Part shown: in pieces, positions 12,426-24,682 of the stretch
How the letters are laid out: each line of letters begins with the position of its first letter
How positions within the stretch are numbered: position 1 is the first letter of the stretch
Origin: Austropuccinia psidii
Lineage: Eukaryota > Basidiomycota > Pucciniomycetes > Pucciniales > Sphaerophragmiaceae
NCBI GenBank assembly: GCA_023105745.1
Contig: JALGQZ010000003.1
Span: 47,944,196 to 48,008,195 of the forward strand
DNA length: 64,000 nucleotides
Reading direction: 5' to 3'
Made by a program: the position numbers and the translations under genes
Notes under the pieces: generated by a model
Seen by the model: only the letters and a program-made list of their open reading frames with translations
What the model was told of the DNA's origin: nothing
The model's database searches: none

Positions 12426-13626
12426 TCAATTTTTGTCCTGTAAGAAATAATTTCCTGTTGAGTTGAAAAGAACAACCAAAGTGTGTGATGGATTGGTGTT
12501 CAAGAAATTCTTTTGCTGGATTGTTTGTTTGATGAGGAAGTTCAGAGGTTTTTCAGAGTATCTCAACAATGCCTTCTTTTTTGGAAAAATCAAAAATGAA
12601 TTTGTGGTTGGGAAATGATAATCCATTCCCAGAGGTTGTGAAATATGTAGCAATTGGAATGAAATTGTTTTTTTGATAAAAGAGAATATACCATAAGTCC
12701 ATGAATTGATGTCCTTATTATCAGTATGTGGTTCATTGTGGAAGCCATTGAAAGTAACTATAACATTTGAATAAGCTTTGAAACTGGGTGATCTGTTGGA
12801 ATTCCATTCAAGTTGAATGAAGTTTGGCAAATTGGCTGAATTCATGATTTCTTGATTGTCTTTAAGGGCATTATTTGCAAAACCTTGAATTTGGTAGTGA
12901 ATGAATTCATTGAATTCTTGAAGTGTTTACCATTGATCATTATCTTCATCAATTGTTTTTTTTGGTCAAGCACACCTTCCTTGCATAAACCCCAGCTTAT
13001 TTACCTGAATCAGAACCCTGACAAAATCCTATTCCTTTCATAATTCCATCAAGAATATCAGAGTTAGTGGTGATATTTTGACGGTTGTTTGGAAGCTTAT
13101 TTAAAATTATGATCAATTTTTGAAGCTTATGGAAGACTGGTGTTGGACTGCTGAATGGGTGAATTTGATACATGAAAATAGGCGAATAGGGCTTGGTATG
13201 TCTATTGATAAGTATGTAGGGTCTGGGTAGGAGTTTGTGTGGAGGAAGCTTCAACCAGGAGGTATTCTGATTGTTCTTCTCGTCTAGTTTAAGTATGGAG
13301 AAGTTAGGATTATAAAGTCCAAGTTGGCCTGCTGTTTGGTTCATATAAGAAAGCATTCATCTTTGTTGTCTGGACTTTGGGTGATTATGATTAAGAGAAT
13401 TCTCATCTGCCAAATAATTATGATTGTAAGGTTGAGTCCCAACAGGATTCAAATCATGAGGAATTAAAGAGAGTTTGGGGACATTCTGCTCATCGACAAT
13501 CATCTGGTCATTTGGTGGAGTCCCAACAGGCAAATGATCAGATAATTGATGAGGAATGGGTATAGAAGGGGGAAGGGTTGTGTTGGATTGAGATGTAATT
13601 ATTGGAGCCATGGTAATATATTCCAA
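12426..13626 (-). pseudogene. TET/JBP-like 2OG-Fe(II) oxygenase, decayed, inside the Harbinger
   Basis: Resembles the TET/JBP-like 2-oxoglutarate/Fe(II) dioxygenases expanded in rusts and other basidiomycetes; TET/JBP enzymes oxidise 5-methylpyrimidines in DNA. The double-stranded beta-helix core is visible: FNGFHNEPHTDNKD carries the HxD iron ligands, followed by WTYGIFSFI. In a second frame come GNGLSFPNHKFIFDFS, GIVEIL, LPHQT (candidate distal His) and HFGCSFQLNRK. The N-part (13626-13357) is Pro/Asn-rich with two degenerate PVGTxP repeats and joins the next segment through one in-frame TGA. Lesions: a frame change at the T run 12668-12674 (A7 on the coding strand), a TGA at 12553-12555 where Trp would fit, and stops between 12850 and 13000, where an intron is also possible. 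Domain call good; passenger status inferred. Confidence 0.7.
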
Positions 13627-13704
13627 AAATAAATTAATCCTCCCCTAAATTTAAATAAAAAAAGAATATATACAACAGCATTGTATAATAAATACATTAA
13701 ATAG

Positions 13705-13870
13705 GGGGGAGATGGATTCTGGATTGGTGGTGCAGGTGTCTGAGTAAGTCTATAGGTGGTGGAGGTGGAGGAGATAGTTGCTTGGTGGTGGATTGATGAG
13801 AGAGGTGGAGGAGATAGTCAATCAGTGGTGGGGGTAGTGGATCAATGGTGGATGGGTGGTGGAACAGTGT
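13705..13870 (+). repeat. Degenerate GGTGG/GGAGG tandem repeat in the Harbinger
   Basis: About 165 bp of imperfect GGTGGTGGA-, GGTGGAGGAGATAG- and GGATCAATGGTGG-type units, strongly G-rich on the plus strand in an otherwise AT-rich element. It lies between the oxygenase pseudogene and the central spacer and could be a subterminal or regulatory repeat. No protein is supported. Confidence 0.75.
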
Positions 13871-14771
13871 ACATTAGTAATGGTGGTCCTGATCAATTAC
13901 ATAATTAATACAAACAAAAGGATGTACATACTGTTGCATATCAACAAGTCACCTGGTATTATGCAAAAAAACAGTCATGAAAGGACCTCAACCAAAGCTT
14001 TTTGTTCAAATGAAATCTGGGCAGATTGAAATAACATCAGTGCAAGAAAATTAAGATCAGTCACAGTGTATGCACTTACAAGTGCTGTGCCTATGGCAGA
14101 GCAGAAAGCCTTGCAAAAAAAAGAGTCTGATGATAATACTGCTCACTTTGAGAAAAATTGATAAATTAAAGCTGGAGGAATTCATGTCAATAGAAAACAT
14201 GATGGACAAGGTGACTAAAATGAGGAATTTACCATTTGTCTTGTCCAAAAGACATGTGGTCAGTTTTAAACAAGGGATTAGACAAAGGGATCAATTTTTC
14301 TCAACCTTGGGAAAAGAGGCAACCATTTTTCTTACTAGCATTGCATGTGCAGAATTTCACAATCTGATTCACGTTTATTAAAAAGCCAAATGACCATAGC
14401 CTCTGCTTCTTCACTGGACATATTAAGCTTTATTAATTGCTAGAAAAATAATTTCAAAGGCCACACATGCCATAAAATACAACAACATCCTTTGAAATTG
14501 ATCATTTGAATGGGCATCTACACTCATCTTATGTGAGAAGAAACCTCCAGCGTTGAATTAATCATCTGCAAATTCAAAAATTGATTGTTCATTTACCCAT
14601 AAAATAACAAATGAGCCTATCTTGGAAAACTAATACTGTCAGCAAATGGCACCGCTTGTATTACATGCACAATATATAATAAAGAGCACTTACTTCAACT
14701 CTTTTTATTAATCAAAGTCATAATTTTCTCTAAATCTGCAATTGGATAGGAGGAATTCAATGCTGCTATAG
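13871..14771. other. Central Harbinger spacer
   Basis: No recognised gene. An open frame at 14070-14381 (plus, 103 codons, Lys/Leu-rich) has no family I know and may be chance or a decayed passenger. Confidence 0.5.
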
Positions 14772-15997
14772 TCAAGTCGATGTTCTATTGTTTTTCCCAC
14801 ATCTCAACTTATTTTTGCCATTTTGATTTCTCAAAATCAAGGTTTTTTTTGCCTCTTTGGCCATATCAAAATTGAGTTTTGATTGTATTTTTAACTGTTC
14901 CAGCTTTCTACACTCAGCATTTTCTCCCCATTCAAATGCAATTTTCATCTCCTTCATTAATCTCTGCTGTTCAGTTTGCATAATCTGAGCACTCCTTTCT
15001 TCATTCCACTTTTGCTTATCCCACTCTAACCGGGCCTCATTGTGAGCTTCTCTCCCTGTGAAAACTTTTATTAGTCTGCATTAAAATCAGAATGAAACCA
15101 TCTCCTACTGACCTTTTTGCCAATCAATCATGATTTGTGAGTAACTTGGAGACAACACATCATACAACTTCTTCTGTGAGCCACTGGTATTATTCAGATT
15201 GAAGCTGGCACTATGTTTTCTCTTTTGGGATGAACCATCAATCTTATCCTGTATCTACAGAAAAAATACTTCAGAGTTCATTAAAATATATTGGTTTTAT
15301 GAAACAAATCTTACTTCAGGCTCTTCCACATGGTCATTCAATTCATCTTCAGCAATATCCATATTTGGTTGAATTGTGATTGTTCCCTCCTCTGTTATTC
15401 CCAAAAACTGAAAAGTAACAACCCATCAGAATTTAGCACAAATAATGAAATATTGTATCATATCTTACTTCATGTTCCATTGGTTCTTCCTCATCCTTGT
15501 TTGAAATCAATCCAGCCCCTTGAGAATCATATGTTGCTAGTGGAGTCACATTTGGCTTCTGGCCAAAGAGTGAATCCATTTCTGCAAAACATGAACAAAT
15601 AATTTCAAGCTTATCAGCCATATTATGCAGCCCTTTTTTTCTCATCCTTGTCTGTTATACCTGCGCCAGTTAAATTCTCAAACTTCTTTGCTGTTGTGTA
15701 TTTTTTCTTATATGTATGCCATTGGTCACAGATGCTTGTTGCACTGAGATTCAACCGGTGTCGTGATTTTTTATTGACCTCAATGGCCATTAGATGAAAT
15801 TCATTCTTTTTACTTGAGGGTGGCCTTCCCGCCAATGTGGAGCCACCGGTTCCAAAACATGCATCAAAGTTTGATTTATGTGTCAACCAATTGATAATAC
15901 ATAAATAATATGGCTGAGTTAAGTGACCTGAAGGATGGGGAAGGCCAGATGAAATACTTGGAGTGTATTTGTTTGTCTTAATTGGGTGACATGGCAT
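14772..15997 (-). pseudogene. Harbinger Myb/SANT-like partner protein, four exons, one frameshift
   Basis: Second protein of PIF/Harbinger elements: a Myb/SANT-type DNA-binding accessory factor that brings the transposase to the element ends. Exons on the minus strand: 15997-15469, 15407-15315, 15254-15113, 15055-14772, joined by GT-AG introns of 57-61 bp. The trihelix/Myb part contains INWLTHKSNFDACFGTGG, INxLSATSICDQWHTYKKKY-like residues and LTGAGITD; the C-terminus is a charged helix (RLMKEMKIAFEWGENAECRKLE) likely to be coiled coil. One extra A in the run at 15634-15640 shifts frame; ignoring it, the spliced length is 1047 nt, a clean 348-aa protein. It is far better preserved than the transposase. 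Confidence 0.8.
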
Positions 15998-16306
15998 TGC
16001 AAGGATGGTGATGGTGGGTGATAAATGAGTAATTGACTAATTTGAGAAAGGGGGAGATTGAATGGAATTGTAAATAAATTGGTTAATTGGTTACACCAGG
16101 GGTTGGGTTAGAATTTACTTTCGTAGAAGGGCAGTGGTTAGGTTTTATATTTCAATATCAAATGATTTAGTTTAGGTTTAAATAAGTATAGGAAAGAATG
16201 CAGTATTTTGAAAAATCCATGGGGGACTGAGTTAAAAAAAGTGGTTTTTGGGAGATAAAATCAATGATTTTGGAATGTGGGATTTTGGTCTCAAATTATG
16301 CTTTTT

Positions 16307-16337
16307 TTAATGTGGGATTTTGTAGTTTGACACCCCC
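16307..16337 (-). repeat. Harbinger right terminal inverted repeat
   Basis: Reads AATGTGGGATTTTGTAGTTT then GACACCCCC on the plus strand, the complement of the left end. Another GTGGGATTTT copy at ~16276 is a subterminal repeat. Confidence 0.85.
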
Positions 16338-16429
16338 TAATATATGTGAGGCTTTTTTTTTCATTTCTATTTAGAAAAACCTTTTTTTACTTAACTGATT
16401 TCTTTTTCATTTAATTTTAGTGTCTGAAA

Positions 16430-19362
16430 ACATGGTAAGAAAAGAAAAAATTGAAATATCATCAACAGCTACTAGTATTATTCCTGCCAGTACTGTTGAT
16501 TCTGACCACAATAGCAATGTTATTATAGCTCAGAATAAATAATCAGAGCCAATTAATTCTGAATGAATCAATTTGGACATAAGTAATACCCTCCAAAAGG
16601 CAAATAATTTGGCCAATAGTAAGTCTTTTGACATGAAAATACTATTTTTAAGGCTGTTTAATCATAATTATGCCTTCAACCAGATCAGGAGCAAGATATA
16701 ACCCCTCAAGAAGCTTCCAAAAAGGTTATAGACATGATTATGACAGAAGCCAATCAATTAAAGAAGGACAAGGGTCAGTAAATGAATCTCAAACTGACAA
16801 ATTATGCCATTATTAAGCTGATGACACTGTTTTATCTTCAAAAAGAGCTGGAACTGCCACAAGAAGACTCAGTGAACATATACAAAGCCAGCCAGAAGGC
16901 TTACAACAATGTCTCAAAAATTTCTGGGCCATCACAACAATTGCAAGTTACTGAATGGATGGCATCCATTGACAGAAAAGAAGAATATGATGCTTTTAAG
17001 CTCTGATTGGAGGAAAAACAACCCTTCACCACCCAAAAAGGTGTCAAACCCATCTCCAATATCCAGAAGCAGCCAAAAGCTCAGAACAAGGGAAAAGGAA
17101 AAGCACCAGCCACAAAACTATACAGCCAGGGATAACAAATCCCACAGGTTCAACAGGATGCCATAGAAAATGTGTTTTGGATGGCCAGACCATGATGGAA
17201 TCAAAGAAAAAGGAGGGAACAAGGTTAAAATATCAGAAATGATTTCTGAAATTATAGATGGCATTCCAAACTTCTATATAGCTATAAATGACGCGAAAAG
17301 CCATATTTCTGATAAAAATTCATCAATTTGTGACAATATCAAGACAAATAATCTAGGTTTGGGCCAAAGAGCTGAAACAATTATGTGTTTTGGAAATGTT
17401 TTAAGAGACCTTGAAGCTTCAAATAATGATAGTAAATTTGGAAATAAAATAAATGAACAATCTGCCATTATAAGAGAATTAGAATATAAATATTCTGAAT
17501 TAAACATTGAAAACAGAATTGAAACAAGAATAAAACAAGCCATATATATTATCAGATAAGATAATAAGAAATTCCTTGATGATATTTCAAATTAATTAAC
17601 TGAAGTGAAGACATGTACAATTGACTTGAAAAAGTGTTTTGACACCTCACAACAGGAAGTATCATAGTTAACAATGAAATTGAATCAAGTAAATTCTGAT
17701 AATTCTAGACAGACAGAGTTATGACACAAATTGAAAAATAAAGAAGAAATGTATAAAATTGAATTAATAAATTTAATACAAGGCTTTAAACATGAATTCA
17801 GAAGTTCCCAAAGGTATAGCACCAGTAAAATGAATGTCATTGAACAGTTACTGCACACCTTACCAAGAATTTCTCCACCTCTGAATCAAAATGAGAGTAA
17901 AAGAAATTCCAACCCACAAGTATTGGATTTGGAAAATTCACATTTAAAGAATGAATTTTCCACTTCTTTCCATAACTTGGAACAATCAATGGGCCAAGAA
18001 CCTTTGAAGGAAGTACCAAAACTTAAGAACTGGCTTCACTTTAGTGGTGAAGGAGAATATGATCATATGGAATTCATAAGAGGTATTGACATGATTGAAG
18101 AAGATTTTTAATTACCAGAAAGATTGGTAACAGCAAGATTTAACACCTTCTTCACCAAATTGGCTAATAGATGGTATATCCAATTAAGATAAGCACATGG
18201 ACACCAAATTTGGACTTGGTGGAAATCCCAAATTATTGATAAATAGACCAATGATTCCTGGAGATTTAAACTGCAAACAGCCTTTGAATTGTCTAAATTT
18301 GATTCTGAGAAGGACAAATCTCTACAATGATTTTGCAAACAGAAAGACAGATTAACTGCAATATACCCTGAGATGTCAGAATTTATGATTCACAGAAACA
18401 TTCTGAGACAATGTGGAGGTGAATCAGAAGATGTTGTCAAAAGCAGGAGTACTGAACAATCTTCAGTGGGAGATATTATAAACATATTGGAAGAAGTAAT
18501 CATCAGAACCAGAATTGGTTCTAGTCATGTGAATCTTAAAACTAGGTTTACTGAACCTTGGAATGATTTTGTGGACAAAAATCCCAAGAAAATTCTAATA
18601 ATATGAAATATACATCTGCAGATACAATCAGGAAGTGCCATATTTTCTAGATCACCACAAATTTACCTAAAACATTTACAAAAAGGGGAAAATCAATAAA
18701 ATTGACATTGAAAAGGGACCTGATGTTGAAAAAGATGATGTGAATGAAGAAAATTAAGATGATAAATAATCAATATTTTCTGAATCCTCAAAAGATATAG
18801 AGAATATAAATGTTGCATTTGACATCTTGGAATCTTATTCCCACTTGCTACAATTGAGCAATAGTCAACTTGATTTGTCAAAAATACAAGATGCAGGACT
18901 TATGAAAACCAAACCAAAAAGGGGGAAAAGCTATACACATAGTAATTTTTTTTAACAGAAGTGGTAATTTATAAAAACCTACTAAAGGCTTAATTGACCT
19001 AGGAGCCTTCTGCTCTTGTGCTGGAAAATCTTTTCTCAAGAAAGGTGTACCAAAATTTGAAGATCAATTATTACCAATTGATGGCATGAAATTCAAACAT
19101 GCAAGTAATCCAATGAAGGCATTGGGAAAATTTGAGACCACTGTAATATTCCCACATATTGATGAAAATTTAAGAATAACTATTGAATTTATTGCTATTG
19201 AAAACTGCTCTAGAGCCCATTTTAAATTGAGGAGTGATTACTTCATCATGTATGGAATAGACTCAAATAACAATAAAGACAGATACTTTACTATTGGGGA
19301 AAATAAGCATCAGAATTCTTCCTTTTTACCATTTAAAAGACAAAGTACAGTAAGTAAAGTAT
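16430..19362 (+). pseudogene. Gypsy A1 gag and protease region, decayed
   Basis: Capsid/nucleocapsid precursor and aspartic protease of A1. The leader part (ENMVRKEK-like, ~16430-16620) is followed by an apparent GT-AG intron (GTAAGT at ~16620, CAG near 16683) and the gag body with KAPATKLYSQG near 17110. A central coiled-coil segment lies at 17200-18110, with GEGEYDHMEFIRGIDMIEEDF near 18050. The zinc knuckle near 18640 keeps only KCHIF of its Cys pattern. The protease active site reads DLGAF instead of DTGAF (near 18999). Many stops and frameshifts. The reading is cut at 19362 by a solo LTR inserted before the RT. Confidence 0.8.
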
Positions 19363-21163
19363 TGTGCACCTTAGAGGTATTTTCATATACCCAAAAGACC
19401 ACAAATAATAAACTAAGATATAAATATAAATAAAACAAATCTATTTATATTATCAAAAGAAAAAGAAAATATAAATATAAATCTATATATAAAAATAAAG
19501 ATTTAATTATAATTTAAAAGGAAGTTTACATTGAATTTTAAATTTGTGAAGACACATTTTAACTTGAAAAAATTAAGTAAAGATGAATTTTCAATGAAAA
19601 TATTTTTGGAAAAAGATTAAATAAGAACTATAATAACCTGTTATCCTACAAATCAACATATGGGAACTATCTTACCATTGGACTCCACATAAAAATCAAG
19701 GTGGGGTCAACTCTGGGTAAAATTTGTGTAACTCAACTCTAAATAAGCTTAAATTAAGTTTTTAGTATTTTCTGAAGAAAAGTTTAATATCCTCAAAAGC
19801 TTAATTTAATTCACATCAAATGTGGTTTTAACCATCAATTTTTGTGTTAAAATTGAGGTGTTTTGTGTAATTTAGAAGTTATGAGGAATTGAAGTATTTT
19901 CAATTGAAATGTCAAAATGTGCGCATGTATTACATAAGTGAACTTTAATTTACATATGAGATATCAATTATTACAGTAAGTGTATTTGAAAACTGAATTG
20001 AATTAAATATCCAAATTACAAGTATAATACATGATGATGAATTAAAGGAAAAATAAATTGGAAAGATTAATTTGGGGGGGAAAAGGAACTCTAGCTCTAA
20101 GGGGAAGCCAGACCCCCAAAATCCTTGCTTACAGGCGTGAGATGTCAAAATCCATGCAAAAGGTCACCAATTTTGGCCTTGAATTGACTTACAGGGGCTG
20201 TGACTCAATTGATGCTGAGGTTTTGATACCAACCAGGGAAGTTTTAACTGTTTCCAAGAGGGTAAAACTACCCTTAAGCTACAAAAATCTCAGTAAAAAC
20301 AGTTTTAACTGGCTTCGACGACTCTTACACACATTATGACATGTTCAAAAGTCTCTAGACCAGGTATTACTGTATTGATGGCTGATTTAATGGTCTAAAA
20401 TGGCTTAAAATGGCTAAAAACAGCCTTTTTTGGTCTAAACCAGGGTTCAATGATGCCATAATTGGTTTTTCTGTTGTAAGAGTGTTTTTAACAACTAGAA
20501 AGCGTAAAATTTACTTTTGGAGTAAGAAAATTGATTCCTATAAGGGAATGTCTTCTTAGCCCCATGTTTCTCTTCATGTTAGAATCTTTTCCTTTTATAA
20601 TAAGTTTAATCACTGTTAAACCAATCAATAAAATATTCAAACCACCTTTTTTTAATCATTTTAAACCTTTTAACCATGTGAAAAAATAATTAGAATAATT
20701 CTTTGTAACTCTTATAATCATTTTTACCTCTGAACCACCCAATAAGTGAACAAAAGCATCTTTCATCACTGTAAACTTTGTCACTTTGTTTCCAAATCCA
20801 CTCTGGTCAATTTTGGGTGTGTTTTCTCTTTGATAATCTTTTCAAAGACTTTGTTCTTTAATTAATTTCTTGCAGTTCTTTTCTCAATTAATTCCAATTG
20901 AAATTGCTCTTGAAGAAATTTCTTTTGTAGACTTAAATATCTCTTGTAGAATATTTTTGGATAAACTTTTATTGTTGGTAAAAAAATAAATCTTTATAAT
21001 ATTATTGTTTTATACTTATAAAAGTTAACAACAATGAATTGGGCTTGTTTTCTCTTTAAAATACCACTTCATATCATTTTTAATCAAATTTTTACCTTAT
21101 ACAAATTTGGAGGACAGGAAAAGTACTTGATTTTCAATCAAAGTTTCATATCCACACCTTAAA
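19363..21163 (+). mobile_element. Solo family-A LTR nested in Gypsy A1 pol
   Basis: 1801 bp from TGTGCACCTTAGAGG to CACCTTAAA (family consensus end CTTACA). The perfect 5-bp duplication AGTAT flanks it (19358-19362 and 21164-21168). No internal region remains, so it is a solo LTR left by recombination of a former full element. Confidence 0.9.
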
Positions 21164-21168
21164 AGTAT

Positions 21169-24100
21169 AACAAGTCAGCTTAGAGCTGGAGAAATTCAAG
21201 TCTGAACAGCTAAATGAAGCTGAAGTAAGTCTTCATATTACTGATAAACATGAAAATTAACTGTCTTCCCTTCTACATGAACACACAGAAGCCTTTGCAT
21301 CAAATAAAGAGCCCTTGAGGGCAATCATTGGTCATGAAGTGGACATATTTTTGAACATTGAGAGGCCTTATCCATCACTCTTGAGAAGAACTGCATACCC
21401 ACAAAGCCCAAAAGAAAGAGAAGCCCTTGAGCTTCACATCTAAGAACTCCTGAAAATTGGTGTAATAAGAAAGGTTGGCCACAATGAAGAGAAGAGATAA
21501 ATACACCAAAAGTAGTGGCATGGCATAATAGAAAATCCAGAATGGTTGGGGACTTTAGACCTCTAGACACATACACTTTCCCAGACAGGTATCCCATACC
21601 AAAGATCCAAATTACCCTCGCTCAAATATATAAATCCATGTACATAAGAAATATGGATGCCCTTAAAGGATTCCATCAGAATGTAGTAACACCAAGGGCA
21701 AGAAAATAATTGAGAATTATTATTCATTGTGGAATCTATTAATACTTAAGGATTCCTTTTGGTATCAAAAATGCACCTTCCCACATTTCAAAGAATGATT
21801 AATTAAATATTACCTGAAGAGCCTTAAGAAGGATGGTTAATAATTTTAATTGATTACATTATTTTCTGTTCCAAGACTTGGGAGGAACATATGTACAGAT
21901 TATCCAGAGTTTTGGGAAAAATCCAATCTGTAAACATTGAAATTTCTTTTAAGAAATGTCATCTTGTATTTAAAGACTTCTAAGCCCTGGGACATGTAGT
22001 ATCTGGTCTATCCCTTGGAATTGACAAAATAGAAGCTGCAGCAGTCTTACTGAAACCTATGCCTCAGAATAAAAAGGAAATCCAGTCCTTTTTGGGATTT
22101 TCAGGATATTACAGGAAGAACATTGAAGAATTTCCATCCATAGCAAGACCTCTTTATGAATTGTGCAACAAAGACATAGTATTTGAAATGACTGTTGACA
22201 GAGTCAAAGCTTTAAAAACTCCTCCACTCTCACTGATTCCAGATTTTAAGCTGCCCTTCAAGCTTTGCATTGATGCATCCGGAGATGGGCTAGGAGCTGC
22301 ACTTAATTAAGTCCAGATTATTGATGAAAAATCTGTGGAAGGATGCATATTTTTCAGATCTAGGAAAATCAAACCTACTGAAGCCAGATATGGAGCAAGT
22401 GAAATGGAACAGTCATGTCTTGTTTAGGCCTTGGAAAAACTCAATTACTTTCTTGAAGGATGTGCTTTTGAAGTTATAAAAGATTGTACTGCTGTCAAAT
22501 AACTTCTAAACATGAAAACACCCAACAGAAATGTGCTTAGATGGCAAAAGGCCATACAAGAATATATGGGTAATATGGCCATTTTACACAACAATGGAAA
22601 TATTCACAAAATGCAGATGGACTAAGCAGATGGCCATTTACAAATGACATTGAAAATCCTGCTTATGTACCAGAAGAAGCTTCCCCACAAATAACAATTG
22701 GAAGAATCAGTGTTACAGATCTAAACAATACCTTCTTTGAGGAAGTAAGGGACAGCTATAATCAGCATAAAAATTGTAGCATCCTATGCCAAGAACTTAA
22801 TCAATATCTTAAAGATAACTCCTTGATTCATGCCTTGGATGAAATATGGAAGAAGTCATATGATGAAGGAAGATTTCATTTACTTGATGGTATAAGCTAC
22901 CATAGGACCAAAAACCCATGTCTAATTTCAGTTGTGGACAGATAATTAATAAATCTTGTTTCAAAAGAATGCCATGACAGTCCCTTCTCAGGACACTTAT
23001 TAGAGGGCAGAAAAATGAAGAAGATCAAGACCTGCATATGGTGGCCAATGTAGCAAAATGATGTTTCAGAATACTGCAAAACCTGTGGAATATTCCAAAA
23101 GGCAAACAAATCCACTGGCAAAAGAATTGGAAATATGATAAAAATCCAAATACCAAGTGAACCTTGGGAAATTGTCCATATGGATTGGGTAACTAGCCCA
23201 CCACCAGGAGGTGATAGAAGCTATAATTACTTCCTAGTGAGTTTTAACAGGTTCAGTTAGACTCCAATATTTATACCATGTCACAAAGATGACATAGCCA
23301 TGGACACAGCTGTTCTGATATGGAATAGAGTAGTATCATGGACTGAAATATTCACAAAGCTCATTAGTGAAGGAGATAATAAATTCATCTCAGCACTGTG
23401 GAGGAAAATACACCAATTATTTGGAACAAAGTTATCCTTCTCTATAGCTTACCACCCACAGGCATATGGTCTAGCTGAAAGACTGATGCAAGCTTTTGAA
23501 GAAATGGTAAGAAGAATTTATGCATAGGGCCGAGAGATCAAAGATTGTGATGTAATCACCCATGATTGGTGTACCCTTATACCTGCACTGGAATTAGCAT
23601 ATGGAACATCCATTCATCCCAGTACCAATCAGACTCCTGCTATTCTAGAAAAAGGATGGAATCCCAGACTTCCCCAAGTTTCCTTGAGGAAGTATTTGGT
23701 TGACATGAATCCCACAGCTTCTAGCGTCAAAGGAATGCTAGAAAAACTAGGAAGAACAAAGTAAGGTGAATGGAGGACTCATTTGCATATGAAAAACACA
23801 AATAGGACAAGTCACATGCTACTCCAGATTTCACAGTAGGAGATTTTGTACTTGTATCTACCACTAACTTCAATAAAATTAAAGGATGTAAGAAACTCAA
23901 AGACTCCTTTTCAGGACCTTTTCTTATCAAAGCTCTTCATGGGAAAAATGCTTTTGAAGTAGAATTGTCTGAAGAGCTTAGTAATAAGCATCCTATATTT
24001 CCAGTGAGCTTAATAAATACTTGAAAATCTGGTAATTCTGAAAGATTCCCCTGGAGGAATGAATTTTCCCAGCATATACCACCTGTTGAACCATCTGGTG

Positions 24101-24262
24101 TCAAGAAAATCACCAAATTTGTCAAAGAAAGTAAGGGAGTATCTTGTTAGGTACAGTTACCCAACTTGTGAAGATGAATGGTTAGAAGAAAAAGACATAC
24201 CTGAAGCTACCAAACTTCTCAGAAGATTAAGAAACACTAGAAATAGAAATATTACAAAGTAA
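21169..24262 (+). pseudogene. Gypsy A1 RT-RNase H-integrase region, decayed
   Basis: Continues the polyprotein after the solo LTR: FKSEQLNEAEVS, AIIGHEVD, then RT with GDFRPLDTYTFPDRYPIPK. The RT catalytic box reads LIDY near 21850 instead of YIDD, so RT is dead. RNase H shows [14 protein letters not shown] near 22266 and ARYGAS. Integrase shows the zinc-binding region, VHMDWVTSPPP near 23180, ISEGDNKF in place of the usual SDRDxKF, and AYHPQAYGLAERLMQ with the catalytic Glu. The chromodomain-like end is EYLVRYSYPTCEDEWLEEKDI. Numerous TAG/TAA/TGA and frameshifts. Stop at 24260-24262, 8 bp before the polypurine tract. Confidence 0.88.
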
Positions 24263-24270
24263 TATTCTTT

Positions 24271-24285
24271 TTTAAGGGGAGGGAA
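24271..24285 (+). other. Polypurine tract of Gypsy A1
   Basis: AAGGGGAGGGAA directly precedes the 3' LTR start TGTGAGCC, the standard plus-strand priming site of LTR retrotransposons. Confidence 0.85.
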
Positions 24286-24413
24286 TGTGAGCCTTAGAGG
24301 TATTTTTATATACCCCAAAGACCACAAATAAAAACATTATGTTATAATTATAAATAAATAGGTGTATTTATGTTATAAAAACAAAATAGAAATAAAAAGA
24401 TAAAGTTTATATA
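24286..24413 (+). repeat. 3' LTR of Gypsy A1, segment 1 of 3
   Basis: Begins TGTGAGCCTTAGAGG and follows the 5' LTR to TAAAGTTTATATA, where the MULE interrupts it. Continues at 28750. Confidence 0.85.
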
Positions 24414-24682
24414 GGGTGTTGGTATACACATGTAAGCCCTTACGTGTTTTTACCAATTTATGGCCAAAACACGTACGTTTATGGTAAAAGCACATAAGTG
24501 ACCTCACTTTTCAAAAAAATTCCTCAGGATCAGTTTTTTTTTTTTAAATTTTTTTTGCCATATTTTTCCCATTATGGGATGTAAATATCCACAAATCTTT
24601 TCATATTTTTTTTGGCCAAATTTCTCAAATTTGGCCAATATGACAAAATGGAATATTTTTTAAGAAAATTCATTTAAACTCT

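Larger units (their letters stand above)
10641..16337. mobile_element. PIF/Harbinger DNA transposon inserted in the Gypsy A1 leader
   Basis: A 5.7-kb unit with terminal inverted repeats GGGGGTGTCAAA...AAATCCCGCATT at left (10641-~10671) and their complement at right (~16307-16337). TTA abuts the left end and TAA the right, fitting a 3-bp Harbinger target site with one change. Gypsy A2 gives the empty site: its leader runs without interruption through the same TCATATTA context. Contents: HARBI1-type transposase (plus), TET/JBP-like oxygenase pseudogene (minus), GGTGG-rich tandem sequence and a Myb/SANT partner gene (minus). Confidence 0.88.

Noticed and set aside
12653..12690. A-run in the TET/JBP-like gene as a programmed -1 site
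   Set aside because: The A AAA AAC heptamer is not in the right phase with the upstream frame, and a nonsense codon follows; a simple indel in a pseudogene is more likely.
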